Shown here one piece after another: positions 26,606 through 35,270 of a DNA stretch of 64,000 bases; position 1 is the first letter of the stretch; each line of letters starts with the position of its first letter. The position numbers and the translations under genes are program-made. The notes under the pieces were generated by a model, which was given only the letters and a program-made list of their open reading frames with translations, was not told where the DNA came from and made no database searches. Origin of the DNA: Thermonema lapsum (GTDB lineage: Bacteria; Bacteroidota; Bacteroidia; Cytophagales; Thermonemataceae); assembly GCF_011761635.1 (NCBI RefSeq), contig NZ_JAASRN010000001.1, forward strand, positions 889,846 through 953,845, written 5' to 3'.

Positions 26606-27466
26606 ATGCGTGGCATTGGTTTTCTTATAGCGTGGCTCATTGGCTTTGGCGTGTGTGCACAAACCCCTTCTGTTCTGGAAACCGACAGCATCCCAGACCT
26701 TTCAGTAGAGTTGTCGGAAAAAAAAGAAAACAAAGACAAAGAGCGGAAAATAAAGAAACGCAACACTTACTACGGTGTAAAAACCAAAAAGACGTTCATT
26801 AAACACGACAACGGAACCGTAGAAATATTTCACTACCTGCCCAACTGGCATGAGCCCTACAACAAAGTGGAAGAAGTTGCTTGGTACTGGGAAAAAAGAC
26901 GCAAGCTTTATCACACAGATTACAGTTCTATCAAACGCAGCGAAGCAAAGCTGCTGCATGGTCCTTACCGCAAGCTATACAAAGACAAGGTCATAGAAGA
27001 AGGCTTCTATTACTATGGTGCCAAACACGGACGCTGGGTGCGCTACGGAAACGACGCCCTCGACCGCGACTGGGTCCTTATTGATAAAACCAACTATTTC
27101 CGTGGTTGGCTCAAGGAGTCGAAGCGTACCTATTACGACGAAAAACAAACGAAGCTAAAAGAGGTCATTCCCATCAAACACGGAAAGATAGAGGGCAATT
27201 ATTACTTCTTTTACCCCAACGGGCGCATCGCCATCAAAGGGCAATATGAAGCGGGGCAACGCGTAGGCGTGTGGATGGAATACTACCCCAACGGGCAACG
27301 CAAGCGCGAAATACACTATCCGCGCAAACCAGACACCAATGAAAAGCCCTATGTGCTGCGTCAATGGGACGAGCAGGGCAAAGAAAGACTCTACAAACCT
27401 CATGAAGTGGAGTTGGAAGTGGATGAATACCGCCCGATAAAAGAAGAAGCCCGATTGCAAAATTAA
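26606..27466 (+). CDS. MORN/YwqK-like repeat protein, secreted
   Basis: The 286-residue product begins with a signal peptide (cleavage near GVCAQ). The C-terminal half contains MORN-like or YwqK-type repeats: HGKIEGNYYFFYPNGRIAIKGQYEAGQ, RVGVWMEYYPNGQRKREIHYP, and earlier GPYRKLYKDKVIEEGFYYYG. Such proteins are widespread in Bacteroidota as surface or periplasmic proteins; the database name YwqK family antitoxin is historical and no toxin is adjacent. Function is unknown. The charged linker (KEDKNK-type, about 36-55) follows the signal peptide. A terminator pairs with the convergent beta-barrel gene. Confidence 0.8.
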   Translation: MRGIGFLIAWLIGFGVCAQTPSVLETDSIPDLSVELSEKKENKDKERKIKKRNTYYGVKTKKTFIKHDNGTVEIFHYLPNWHEPYNKVEEVAWYWEKRRKLYHTDYSSIKRSEAKLLHGPYRKLYKDKVIEEGFYYYGAKHGRWVRYGNDALDRDWVLIDKTNYFRGWLKESKRTYYDEKQTKLKEVIPIKHGKIEGNYYFFYPNGRIAIKGQYEAGQRVGVWMEYYPNGQRKREIHYPRKPDTNEKPYVLRQWDEQGKERLYKPHEVELEVDEYRPIKEEARLQN

Positions 27467-27539
27467 CTGCTTCTTCCTTGCGTCTTTAGATTTTAAAAGA
27501 CAAGATTTTGATGCACCCTGCCCGCTATGCAAATAAAAA

Positions 27540-27560
27540 AGCCCAGCTTTTGCCGGGCTA
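27540..27560. terminator. Terminator between convergent genes
   Basis: AGCCC pairs with GGGCT, with inner GC/GC pairs around a TTTT loop; A-run on one side and AAATTT on the other. It lies between two convergent genes. Confidence 0.6.
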
Positions 27561-27583
27561 AAATTTATGACTTGTGGGCTTGC

Positions 27584-28210
27584 TTATTCGCCGATGATTT
27601 TAAACCCTAAGGTAATTTGGAATGTACTTACCCGGTCGTCGGCTTTGAAAGTGCGGTTGAATACCTGATAGCTACCTTTGCCCAATCTGCTCAGACTGCC
27701 TTCGTAACGGGCATCGATGGTAAGTTTGCCAAAATCCAAACCTATTCCCGCCTGATAACCAATGGTTGAGTTTTTCACTTCATAATCAGTGGTAACGGTC
27801 TGTCCGTTGCTGTCGGTTGCTTCTTCTTTTACAGAATAAGGGAAGCTCAACACCGGACCTGCATTCACTCGCACAACCTTGCCCAGAACACGGCGCCCCA
27901 GCAAAATAGGCACGTCCAAGCTGTTGATATTGCGTTTCACGGTTTCGATATTCGTAAAATTGCCGCTTCCTTTCATGTTGGCGCCCTTCTGCGAAATCAA
28001 CAATTCGGGCTGCACATACCAGTTGCCAACCCCCAAACGCAGGAATGCGCCACCTACCAAGCCATATTTGTAACCATCGTTTTTCAAATCATCGCTGTTG
28101 GGTATCAACTTATTGGCATTGATGCCGGTGCGAATACCAAAGCTGTAATACTGCGCCCAAGCAGTCTGAACAAAAAGACCGAGCATCATCAGCATTAAAA
28201 ACTTTTTCAT
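27584..28210 (-). CDS. PorT-like outer membrane beta-barrel protein
   Basis: The 208-residue product starts with a Sec signal peptide (MKKFLMLMMLGLFVQTAWAQ), then alternating hydrophobic beta-strands typical of the Bacteroidota outer membrane beta-barrel type 2 family: YSFGIRTGINANKL, KYGLVGGAFLRLGVGNWYVQPELL, VDVPILLG-like and GYQAGIGLDFGKLTIDARYEGSL, ending in STFQITLGFKIIGE. The family includes PorT-like proteins. It has no neighbouring partner, and its role is unknown. Confidence 0.85.
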   Translation of the reverse strand: MKKFLMLMMLGLFVQTAWAQYYSFGIRTGINANKLIPNSDDLKNDGYKYGLVGGAFLRLGVGNWYVQPELLISQKGANMKGSGNFTNIETVKRNINSLDVPILLGRRVLGKVVRVNAGPVLSFPYSVKEEATDSNGQTVTTDYEVKNSTIGYQAGIGLDFGKLTIDARYEGSLSRLGKGSYQVFNRTFKADDRVSTFQITLGFKIIGE

Positions 28211-28271
28211 AGGAGTGTTTTATTTTTGATGAACGTTGAAATGCATACGCAAAAAGCAAGCCAAAGTTTGT

Positions 28272-29522
28272 TTAGCGCAGTTTAAGGGTTACCAAAGTCA
28301 AGATAGCCAGCATGATTCCCACAATCCAAAAGCGGGTTACAATCTTAGCCTCATGATACCCCAACTTTTGATAGTGATGGTGTAGGGGCGCCATCTTGAA
28401 AACACGCCGCCCCTCGCCGTATTTCCGTTTGGTGTATTTGAAATAACCCACCTGAATCATCACCGAGAGGTTTTCTATCAGAAAGATACCGCAAAGCAGG
28501 GGCAGCAGTAGCTCTTTGCGCACACACAGTGCCAGTACTGCAATGGTGCCCCCCAGAGACAAGCTGCCTGTGTCGCCCATGAATACTTGTGCCGGATAGG
28601 CGTTGTACCACAGGAAACCAACACACGCCCCTGTAAATGCCGTACAGAAAATAGCTGCCTCACCCAAGTTGGGTATGTAAAGCACATTCAGGTAATCGGA
28701 AAAAATGACATTACCTGACAGATAGGCAAAAATAGCAAGCGTAGTACCTATAATTGCCGAAGTACCCGCTGCCAAGCCGTCGATGCCATCCGTGATGTTG
28801 GCACCGTTCGACACCGCCGTGATGATGAACGTAACCACCAGAATGTAAATAAGTGGTGTGAGCCAATCTATGCCAAATATATTCAGTGCTTCGTAATCAA
28901 ACTCGTTGTTTTTCATGAAAGGCACATTGGTCTTGGTGCTTTTGTAAGTAACGGCAAAGTAAGCTTTGCCTTCTCGCACCACCACCCTTTGCCCCGTAAC
29001 GGCTGGCAGCTGGGCTATCTGCTCCGAGCGCTGCACAGGTATGTTTTCCTGCAAGACTACCTCTTCGTGAAAAAAGAGCGTTGCCCCTACAATGATGCCT
29101 ATCACTACCTGCCCCAATATTTTCAACTTGCCGGAGAGCCCTTCCTTGCTTTTCTTCAGCTTGAGGTAGTCGTCCACAAAACCAATGATGCCCAAACCGC
29201 CCGAAGTAACCAGCAGCAGAATCACGTAAATATTGGACAAGTCAGCAAAAAGCAGAACCGGAATAAATATAGCCAGCAAGATGATAAGACCGCCCATAGT
29301 AGGTGTGCCCTGCTTCTCGCTTTGCCCCGCCAAGCCCAGCTCCCGTACCTTCTCGCCTATCTGCTGTTTTTTGAGATAGGCAATGATTCTTTTTCCTAAG
29401 ACAGTAGCAATCAAAAGAGAGAAAACCGCCGCCATGCTGCCCCGGAAAGAGATATAGCGAAAAACGCCGGCACCTATCAGGTCAAATTCTCGGTCTAAGT
29501 AAGTAAACAAATAGTACAACAT
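28272..29522 (-). CDS. mraY: Phospho-N-acetylmuramoyl-pentapeptide-transferase MraY
   Basis: MraY makes lipid I on the cytoplasmic face of the inner membrane by joining UDP-MurNAc-pentapeptide to undecaprenyl phosphate. The 416-residue product has about ten membrane helices with the catalytic [23 protein letters not shown] and HHHYQKLG motifs and GTPTMGGL near residue 80. An insert of about 60 residues between helices near 155-215 is absent from E. coli MraY but usual in this phylum. A 29-codon upstream extension is open; [14 protein letters not shown] is the family start. It stands alone, away from the mur cluster. Confidence 0.95.
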   Translation of the reverse strand: MLYYLFTYLDREFDLIGAGVFRYISFRGSMAAVFSLLIATVLGKRIIAYLKKQQIGEKVRELGLAGQSEKQGTPTMGGLIILLAIFIPVLLFADLSNIYVILLLVTSGGLGIIGFVDDYLKLKKSKEGLSGKLKILGQVVIGIIVGATLFFHEEVVLQENIPVQRSEQIAQLPAVTGQRVVVREGKAYFAVTYKSTKTNVPFMKNNEFDYEALNIFGIDWLTPLIYILVVTFIITAVSNGANITDGIDGLAAGTSAIIGTTLAIFAYLSGNVIFSDYLNVLYIPNLGEAAIFCTAFTGACVGFLWYNAYPAQVFMGDTGSLSLGGTIAVLALCVRKELLLPLLCGIFLIENLSVMIQVGYFKYTKRKYGEGRRVFKMAPLHHHYQKLGYHEAKIVTRFWIVGIMLAILTLVTLKLR

Positions 29523-29618
29523 AAGCTTAGGACTTGATTCTTTTTCTTTCTGTAAAGATGAGCCTTTGGCCAAGGCAAAGGCACAAGTTAAGTTGCTTGC
29601 AGCAATCAAGCAAAGGAA

Positions 29619-30488
29619 TCAAACGCTTTCCATAGCAGCCCCCCATATGGCTGCCTGCATCTCCATCACAAAGCCTTGTACTTCATTGCTTTCATTCAAG
29701 CAATGACCGTTCACCTCTTGCACTCGCCGCACCCCGCCCACATTCACCAACCACATGCCCTCGGCGTAGGTGGTCAGCTGTTGCGGCAAACGGTGCAACT
29801 GCCGGCACTCTATGCCCCGTGCTTTGAGGTAGCGCAGCCACTGCAAACGCATGATACCCTCCACGCAGCCAGTATCCAGTGGGGGGGTACAGAAAACACC
29901 TTCTTCCACCCAAAACACATTGGCAGAAGTGGCTTCTGCCACGTAGCCCCTTGTGTCAATCAACAGTGCATCATCAAAGCCCTGCCGGGCGGCATGACGC
30001 GCTGCCAACACATAAGGCAGCGCTTGCAAACACTTCACTTGCGACAATGGATGCGGTTGCAAACGGTAAGCATCATATATAGCAAGACGCACGGCATCGC
30101 CCTGATAGAGTCGCTCTTGGGGGCGCAAGCTCACAAGACAATGAGCCTCGGTTTGCATGGCACGATACAAGCCGCCAGCACGACGCCACAAAATCAGCTT
30201 CAAACGCACACAAGGCGGCAAACTCCCCCCCGACAGTCCCTCCCACGCTTCTACAATAGCCTGCAGCCAATGGGCAAATGCCTGTGGACAAGTAGGCACA
30301 AAATCGGGCAGTGCCAAGCCCAAGGCTGATGCACCCCGCTGTAAACGCGCATAGTGGTCTTGGGCAAACAAAACCCGCCCTTCGCGCACGATGATGGTCT
30401 CAAACAGCCCATCACCGTATTGAAAGGCACGGTCTTCGGGGCTGATGCAAGGCGCCTCCACCCAGCAATTATCAAAATAATACCACAT
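29619..30488 (-). CDS. Aminotransferase class IV
   Basis: The 289-residue protein is a PLP fold-type IV enzyme (D-amino acid / branched-chain aminotransferase or aminodeoxychorismate lyase). Visible markers are QYGDGLFETIIVREGRVLFAQDHYARL, the PLP-lysine region VKCLQALPYVLAARHAARQGFDDALLID and EATSANVFWVEEG. The overall layout and short length favour an aminodeoxychorismate lyase-like member, but this is not certain. The MWYYFDN start was preferred over eleven upstream codons. It diverges from sdaAB, with 47 bp between the two starts. Confidence 0.8.
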   Translation of the reverse strand: MWYYFDNCWVEAPCISPEDRAFQYGDGLFETIIVREGRVLFAQDHYARLQRGASALGLALPDFVPTCPQAFAHWLQAIVEAWEGLSGGSLPPCVRLKLILWRRAGGLYRAMQTEAHCLVSLRPQERLYQGDAVRLAIYDAYRLQPHPLSQVKCLQALPYVLAARHAARQGFDDALLIDTRGYVAEATSANVFWVEEGVFCTPPLDTGCVEGIMRLQWLRYLKARGIECRQLHRLPQQLTTYAEGMWLVNVGGVRRVQEVNGHCLNESNEVQGFVMEMQAAIWGAAMESV

Positions 30489-30535
30489 TTTCTTTGAAAT
30501 ATTGTGTACCTTTACCAGCACAAAACTACAAGATT

Positions 30536-31213
30536 ATGTCAGAAGGCAGCAGCATCTTTGATATGATTGGACCCGTTATGATTGGACCTTCCAGCTCTCA
30601 TACTGCCGGTGTGGTACGCATCGGACGAGTAGCCGTACGCCTATTGGGCGGCATACCAGAAGAAGCCACCATCACCTTTTTCAACTCGTTTGCACGCACC
30701 TACGAAGGGCACGGCAGCGACCGCGCCATCATCGCTGGCTTGCTCGACTTCAAGACCGACGACAAGCGCATCAAAGAATCGTTTGAGCATGCCAAACAAC
30801 AAGGCTTGAAATATCGCTTCCGCGCAGTGGGCAATGCTTCTACCCTACACCCCAACACCATAAAACTGGAGCTGCGTCGTGGCGAGCGCAGCATAGAGGT
30901 CATAGGTGAAAGCCGAGGCGGTGGTCTCATCAACATAGCCTCATACAACGGTTTCCGTGCCAACTTTTCGGCTTCCTTGCATACCCTCATCGTGATGGCA
31001 GAAGACACCAAAGGCGCCGTTGCTTTCCTTGCCGACATCCTTGCTCACGACGACTGCAACATAGCTACCTTGTCAGTCTCTCGCAAAGCTAAAAATGACC
31101 TCGCCTGCCATTGCTACGAGATGGACTCAGGCATACGCCCCATCACCCTCGAATACATGAAAAGCATCCCTTGGATTAAAGAAGTCATCTATATCCCTGA
31201 TATTGACCTGTAA
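30536..31213 (+). CDS. sdaAB: L-serine dehydratase, beta subunit
   Basis: The Fe-S L-serine ammonia-lyase converts serine to pyruvate and ammonia. The 225-residue product is the beta domain: FDMIGPVMIGPSSSHTAGVVRIGR at the N-terminus, GHGSDRAIIAGLLDF, GGGLINIASYNGF, and from about residue 150 an ACT domain. The cysteine-bearing alpha subunit is not in the window, so the enzyme must be completed from elsewhere. Upstream in-frame codons are open, but MSEGSSIFDMIGP is the natural start. Confidence 0.9.
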   Translation: MSEGSSIFDMIGPVMIGPSSSHTAGVVRIGRVAVRLLGGIPEEATITFFNSFARTYEGHGSDRAIIAGLLDFKTDDKRIKESFEHAKQQGLKYRFRAVGNASTLHPNTIKLELRRGERSIEVIGESRGGGLINIASYNGFRANFSASLHTLIVMAEDTKGAVAFLADILAHDDCNIATLSVSRKAKNDLACHCYEMDSGIRPITLEYMKSIPWIKEVIYIPDIDL

Positions 31214-31238
31214 AAACTGGGGCATCCCATCGATTCGC

Positions 31239-31246
31239 TATCTTTG
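31239..31246 (+). promoter_or_regulatory. -7 box upstream of the TolC gene
   Basis: TATCTTTG is an exact TAnnTTTG match about 100 bp before the tolC-like gene. It would start a transcript covering the TolC-HlyD pair. The -33 element is not clear. Confidence 0.4.
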
Positions 31247-31346
31247 CACTTGCTTGCATGCTCTCCAAATGCAAATCTTTTTGCTGCAAGCACACTAAAA
31301 CAGTGCACAAAAAAGTTATATTCAACAAATCATAAACCCAAACAGC

Positions 31347-32786
31347 ATGAAGCGAATCACGGGACTTCTCCTTTTGCTTTTCATTTTCGCGAGCTCATGG
31401 ACCCGCGCCCAGCAAACCTATACGCTGGAGCAATGCGTGCAAATAGCAGTGCAAAACAGCCTCAGCATTCAACGCAGCAGCCTGCAGGCTGAAAGCGCCC
31501 AAAGCACCTACCGCCAATCGAAAGAGAACCTGCTGCCCTCGATTAGCGGCAATGCCACCGAGACCTTCCGCACAGGGCGCTCCATCGACCCCTTCACCAA
31601 CCAGTTTGTACAAAGAACTATCAACTCTACCAGCTTAGGCATCAATGCCGGCATGACGCTGTTTAATGGTTTTCAACAAAGCAACAACATCAAAAAGAGC
31701 CGCCTCGATTACCAAGCAGCTCAATACGACGTAGAACAACAAAAGCAGCAAATAGCCATCGATGTGGCAAATGCTTACCTTCAAGTGGTCATGGCTAAAG
31801 AGCAGCTCAAAGTGGCACAAGCGCAGCGCGCTTCCACCGACGCCCAGCTCAAGCGCGTGAAAGCACAGTATGCTGCCGGTGCCGCCGCTGAAAATCAAGT
31901 CCTCGACCTTGAAGCTCAGCTTGCCAACGACGATGTCAACATCATTGCTGCCGAAAACCAACTGCGTTTTGCCAAGCTCAATCTGCAGCAGCTCATGAAT
32001 ATGCCTGTAAATACAGCTTTCGATGTATCAGATGTAGCAATAGAAAGCATCATCAACCCCTATGCCAACAAGAGCATAGAAGAATTGTTCGAACAAGCAG
32101 CACAAAACCAATACAGCCTGCAAAGTGCCAAGCTGCGTGCCGAAAGCGCCCGCGTCAGCCGTGAAATAGCTCAAGGCAGACGCCTGCCCACCCTTTCACT
32201 CAATGCCGGTATCAGCTCGTTCTACACTAACTCAGCACCCGAACGGATTTTCAGACCCGACGGCACTACCACTACCGTGCAGGTGCCCATTGGTTACTTG
32301 CAAGACGACCCCTCAAAAATAGTGGTTGCTAACCAGAGCATACCCAACGGCAAAATTGTGGACAACGGTTTTTGGAACCAAATGGACTTCAACCTCAGCT
32401 CTTTTCTATCATTGAACCTTAGCATTCCTCTTTATAATGCAGGCATCACCCGCAATGCCATACAACAAAGCAAAATACAGGAGCGCACTGCTCAAATACA
32501 AATGCAAGAAACACGCAACCAATTGCGCCAGAGTGTAGAACAAGCCTACAATAACTTGTTGAGTGCCGAAGTTACCTACAACGCTCGTCTCAAACAAATA
32601 GAAGCGCTGGAGCGCACTTTCCGCAATGCGGAAAAACGTTTCGAGTTGGGGGGTGCCTCTTTTGTAGATTACAACCTAGCAAAACTCAACCTCGCCCGTG
32701 CACAAGCCGACTTCATCCGTGCCAAATATGAATATTTGTTCCGTATCAAGGTGCTCGACTACCTCACGCAAGGCGCTAGCCAATAA
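31347..32786 (+). CDS. TolC family outer membrane efflux protein
   Basis: The 479-residue product has a signal peptide (cleavage near TRAQ) and the two-repeat alpha-helical barrel of TolC: YTLEQCVQIAVQNSLSIQRS, then long helices rich in Q and A, FNGFQQSNNIKKSRLDYQAA, and a second repeat with ELGGASFVDYNLAKLNLARAQ. It is the outer membrane channel of an exporter. The periplasmic adaptor follows after 54 bp, so the two are an operon. Confidence 0.92.
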   Translation: MKRITGLLLLLFIFASSWTRAQQTYTLEQCVQIAVQNSLSIQRSSLQAESAQSTYRQSKENLLPSISGNATETFRTGRSIDPFTNQFVQRTINSTSLGINAGMTLFNGFQQSNNIKKSRLDYQAAQYDVEQQKQQIAIDVANAYLQVVMAKEQLKVAQAQRASTDAQLKRVKAQYAAGAAAENQVLDLEAQLANDDVNIIAAENQLRFAKLNLQQLMNMPVNTAFDVSDVAIESIINPYANKSIEELFEQAAQNQYSLQSAKLRAESARVSREIAQGRRLPTLSLNAGISSFYTNSAPERIFRPDGTTTTVQVPIGYLQDDPSKIVVANQSIPNGKIVDNGFWNQMDFNLSSFLSLNLSIPLYNAGITRNAIQQSKIQERTAQIQMQETRNQLRQSVEQAYNNLLSAEVTYNARLKQIEALERTFRNAEKRFELGGASFVDYNLAKLNLARAQADFIRAKYEYLFRIKVLDYLTQGASQ

Positions 32787-32840
32787 ACGTATCAACTTTT
32801 TCAGTTCAAATCCAAGTATTCAAATAGAGCTTCATTCATC

Positions 32841-34262
32841 ATGGAACAACATACAGTTATGAAAGAAAAGAAAAGCCGCCGCCTGAAAACATGGCATTTC
32901 GTCGTGAGCGGCGTAGTGCTTGTCGCATTACTTATTGTGGCTCAAAGAGCCGGCTGGATAGGCAAAAAATCACTGACTGAAGTAGAAATAGCTGCTGTGC
33001 AGCGCACTACCATCGTAGAAAAGGTAGCAGCTTCGGGCAAAATACAACCCGAAGCCGAAGTAAAAGTAAGCTCCGAAGTATCGGGCGAAATCATCGAACT
33101 CACTGTGCAAGAAGGCGACTCGGTCGTCAAAGGGCAACTGTTGGTGCGCCTGCGCCCCGACTTGCTTCAGGCTTCGGTGGACCGCGCCCGTGCCGCTCTG
33201 CAACAACAGCAGGCGCAGCTTATGCAGGCACGTGCCCGCGAGTCGCAAGCCAAAGCCCGCTACCTCATTGCCAAAGCCAACTATGAGCGCAACCAAAAAC
33301 TCTATGCAGAAAAGGTAATTTCCGATTTGGAATACGAGCAATCGAAAACAGACTATGAAGTAGCCAAAGAGGAATACGAAGCCGCCAAAAGCAGCACCGA
33401 AGCAAGCCAATATGCTGTTGCCAGCGCCCGGGCTACCCTCAAAGAGGCACAAGACAACCTACGCCGCACCACCATTTATGCCCCCACCAGTGGCATCGTG
33501 TCGTTGCTCAACGTAGAAATGGGCGAGCGAGTGGTAGGTACCGCTCAAATGGCAGGTACTGAACTGCTGCGCATTGCCAATCTCAACAACATGGAAGTAC
33601 GCGTAGACGTAAACGAAAACGACATCGTGAAGGTATCTTTGGGCGATACCGCCACCATCGAAATAGACGCATTCATGGATGTAGAAACGCCCATCCGCGG
33701 CGTGGTTACCTCTATTGCCAATACCGCCAAACAAAGTGCCACCGCCGACGCTGTTACCGAATTCGAAGTACGCATCCGCATTTTGCCAGAATCCATAAAC
33801 ATGTTGCGCCGACAAAGTGGCAAGCGCTACCCCTTGCGCCCCGGTATGACTGCCTCGGTCGAAATCATCACCAACCGCAAAGAAAATGTAGTGGCAGTGC
33901 CTATTGCTGCCGCCACTACTCGCCTGCCTTCCGAACTCAAAAAAGCAAAAGGGCAGACCGACAAGCCCAACAAAGAAAAGCAGGAATCGGACAACAAGGC
34001 TGGTAATCAAAAAGAAGAGCCTGTTACCGTGGTGTTTGTCTATAAAGACGGCAAAGTAGAAGCTCGCATCGTGGAAACCGGCATCAGCGACTTCGACAAC
34101 ATCGAAATCGTGAAAGGCTTGAAAGAAGGCGAGCAAATTGTGGTAGCGCCTTTCGTGGCTATATCCAAGCTGTTGACCGACGGCAAGGAAGTAAAGGTCA
34201 AAGGGGAAGGCTCAAAAAATAAAGCTGACAAAGGCAAGAAAGAAAACAAACAGAAAGAGTAA
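32841..34262 (+). CDS. HlyD/MacA-type periplasmic adaptor of an efflux system
   Basis: The 473-residue product has one N-terminal membrane anchor (about residues 20-38), a lipoyl/barrel-sandwich half (SGKIQPEAEVKVSSEVSGEI), a long coiled-coil hairpin (about 110-210), the second sandwich half TTIYAPTSGIVSLLN, beta-barrel and membrane-proximal domains, and a lysine-rich tail. This is a MacA-type adaptor rather than RND-specific. The next gene should be a MacB-type ABC transporter, but insertion-sequence remains and the LRR gene follow instead. The start may be the internal MKEKKSRR. Confidence 0.9.
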   Translation: MEQHTVMKEKKSRRLKTWHFVVSGVVLVALLIVAQRAGWIGKKSLTEVEIAAVQRTTIVEKVAASGKIQPEAEVKVSSEVSGEIIELTVQEGDSVVKGQLLVRLRPDLLQASVDRARAALQQQQAQLMQARARESQAKARYLIAKANYERNQKLYAEKVISDLEYEQSKTDYEVAKEEYEAAKSSTEASQYAVASARATLKEAQDNLRRTTIYAPTSGIVSLLNVEMGERVVGTAQMAGTELLRIANLNNMEVRVDVNENDIVKVSLGDTATIEIDAFMDVETPIRGVVTSIANTAKQSATADAVTEFEVRIRILPESINMLRRQSGKRYPLRPGMTASVEIITNRKENVVAVPIAAATTRLPSELKKAKGQTDKPNKEKQESDNKAGNQKEEPVTVVFVYKDGKVEARIVETGISDFDNIEIVKGLKEGEQIVVAPFVAISKLLTDGKEVKVKGEGSKNKADKGKKENKQKE

Positions 34263-34269
34263 AGTCAGC

Positions 34270-34297
34270 GGGGCATCTCTTTTAGGAATGCCCCCCT
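34270..34297 (+). terminator. Weak terminator after the adaptor gene
   Basis: GGGGCAT pairs with ATGCCCC around an 11-nt loop, followed by CCTCTTTTC. It lies 8 bp after the adaptor gene. Confidence 0.5.
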
Positions 34298-34328
34298 CTT
34301 TTCTCGAGGAAAAATGTATGCTTCCCGG

Positions 34329-34369
34329 CGGTGCTACGGCACAATTGCTTGTCGCAAGCACCGTTTTTT
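34329..34369 (+). terminator. Second terminator after the adaptor gene
   Basis: CGGTGCT pairs with AGCACCG (7 bp, loop of about 21 nt) and is followed by TTTTTT. This stronger terminator lies before the insertion-sequence scar. The operon may have ended here originally, or this may have been carried in from elsewhere. Confidence 0.6.
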
Positions 34370-34422
34370 ATTAGGCAGTGAAAAAACATCTGCCCGTGCT
34401 TGTAGAGATGACAAAAGAAAAA

Positions 34423-34577
34423 GAGGGTGTTAATTAAAGATAGATAAAAACTTGTTTTGAGAAATTTCATAGAATCCATATTCATTTAGACAACAGCTTA
34501 TTCGTAATGAAATATCTATCATCTCTATCGATTTTGATACTATCCTGCTTTGAGAGTGTCATATAAAGATAGATTTT
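34423..34577. mobile_element. IS1-family scar (third copy, end fragments)
   Basis: The first 125 bp match the right end of the IS1-family element, in the reverse direction: GGGTGTTAATTAAAGATAG then ACAACAGCTTATTCG. At about 34548 this breaks and a separate 26-bp sequence matching the element's left end follows (GAGAGTGTCATATAAAGATAG). The transposase gene is otherwise missing. The join between the right end and a left end looks like a deletion or nested event. It abuts the IS256-family remnant. Confidence 0.6.
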
Positions 34578-35093
34578 TAAGAGGCGTCAAACGAGTGGAC
34601 TTGGTCGTCAGCGATGCCTTAGCGGGCATAGAGGAAGCCGTCGCTAAACATTACAGCCAAGTATCGCACCAGTTTTGCGTGTTTCATTTGAAAAAGAATG
34701 TGTTAAAATACATCAAGCCCAAAGATAAACATGAGATAGCAAAGCAGCTGATTAAGGCATTTCAAGTGGATAATTCAAATGATAGTATTGAGAAGAGCTG
34801 GCAAAGGTGGCTTTGCTTCATAGAGAGGAATAAGAAAAAATACCCTGTATTGGAGCGGATGTCAACAGAACGGTATCGATACTACTTGACCTACTTAAAG
34901 TATGATTACAGGATACGTTCGATGATATATACTACTAAACAGGGATTACAAAAGGACGTTGCGCATGCGAGCGGCGCTACCCAATCCAGAGGCAGCCATA
35001 TTATTGATGGGTTACGTGGCGATGAACCATAAAGCCTACGAGCGTAAAGCAAAATTAGATTATGATGGTTCATTTCAATGGGAGGAGCAGTAG
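34570..35093 (+). pseudogene. IS256-family transposase remnant
   Basis: The sequence reads as the C-terminal half of an IS256/mutator-type transposase: RGVKRVDLVVSDALAGIEEAV has a catalytic aspartate, FCVFHLKKNVL has the C-x2-H motif, and after a break RDYKRTLRMRAALPNPEAAI and LLMGYVAMNHKAYERK continue in another frame to a stop. About 16 bases appear lost, removing the expected NWIERLN region. The N-terminal half is missing. No function is possible. Confidence 0.8.
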
Positions 35094-35110
35094 AACCGAT
35101 GCAATCTAAC

Positions 35111-35157
35111 TTTGCAAGAACTTCACTACGGCTACGCCTTCGTTTCGTTCTTGCAAA
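35111..35157. repeat. Inverted repeat after the IS256 remnant
   Basis: TTTGCAAGAAC pairs exactly with GTTCTTGCAAA over 11 bp with a 25-nt spacer. It may be a terminator, the IS256-family end, or a part of a palindromic repeat. No T-run follows. Confidence 0.45.
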
Positions 35158-35270
35158 TTCAAAAAATACTTACATATAGAACCTCATACACACAAAATGA
35201 GACACTACCTTTTGGCGCCTCGCACCCCTTTGGGCATTAAGGCTATAAAATCTATACTTAGTTATCAAGT

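Noticed and set aside
26606-27466. Toxin-antitoxin system around the YwqK-like gene
   Set aside because: No toxin gene is next to it; the name comes from database history, and the protein has a signal peptide.
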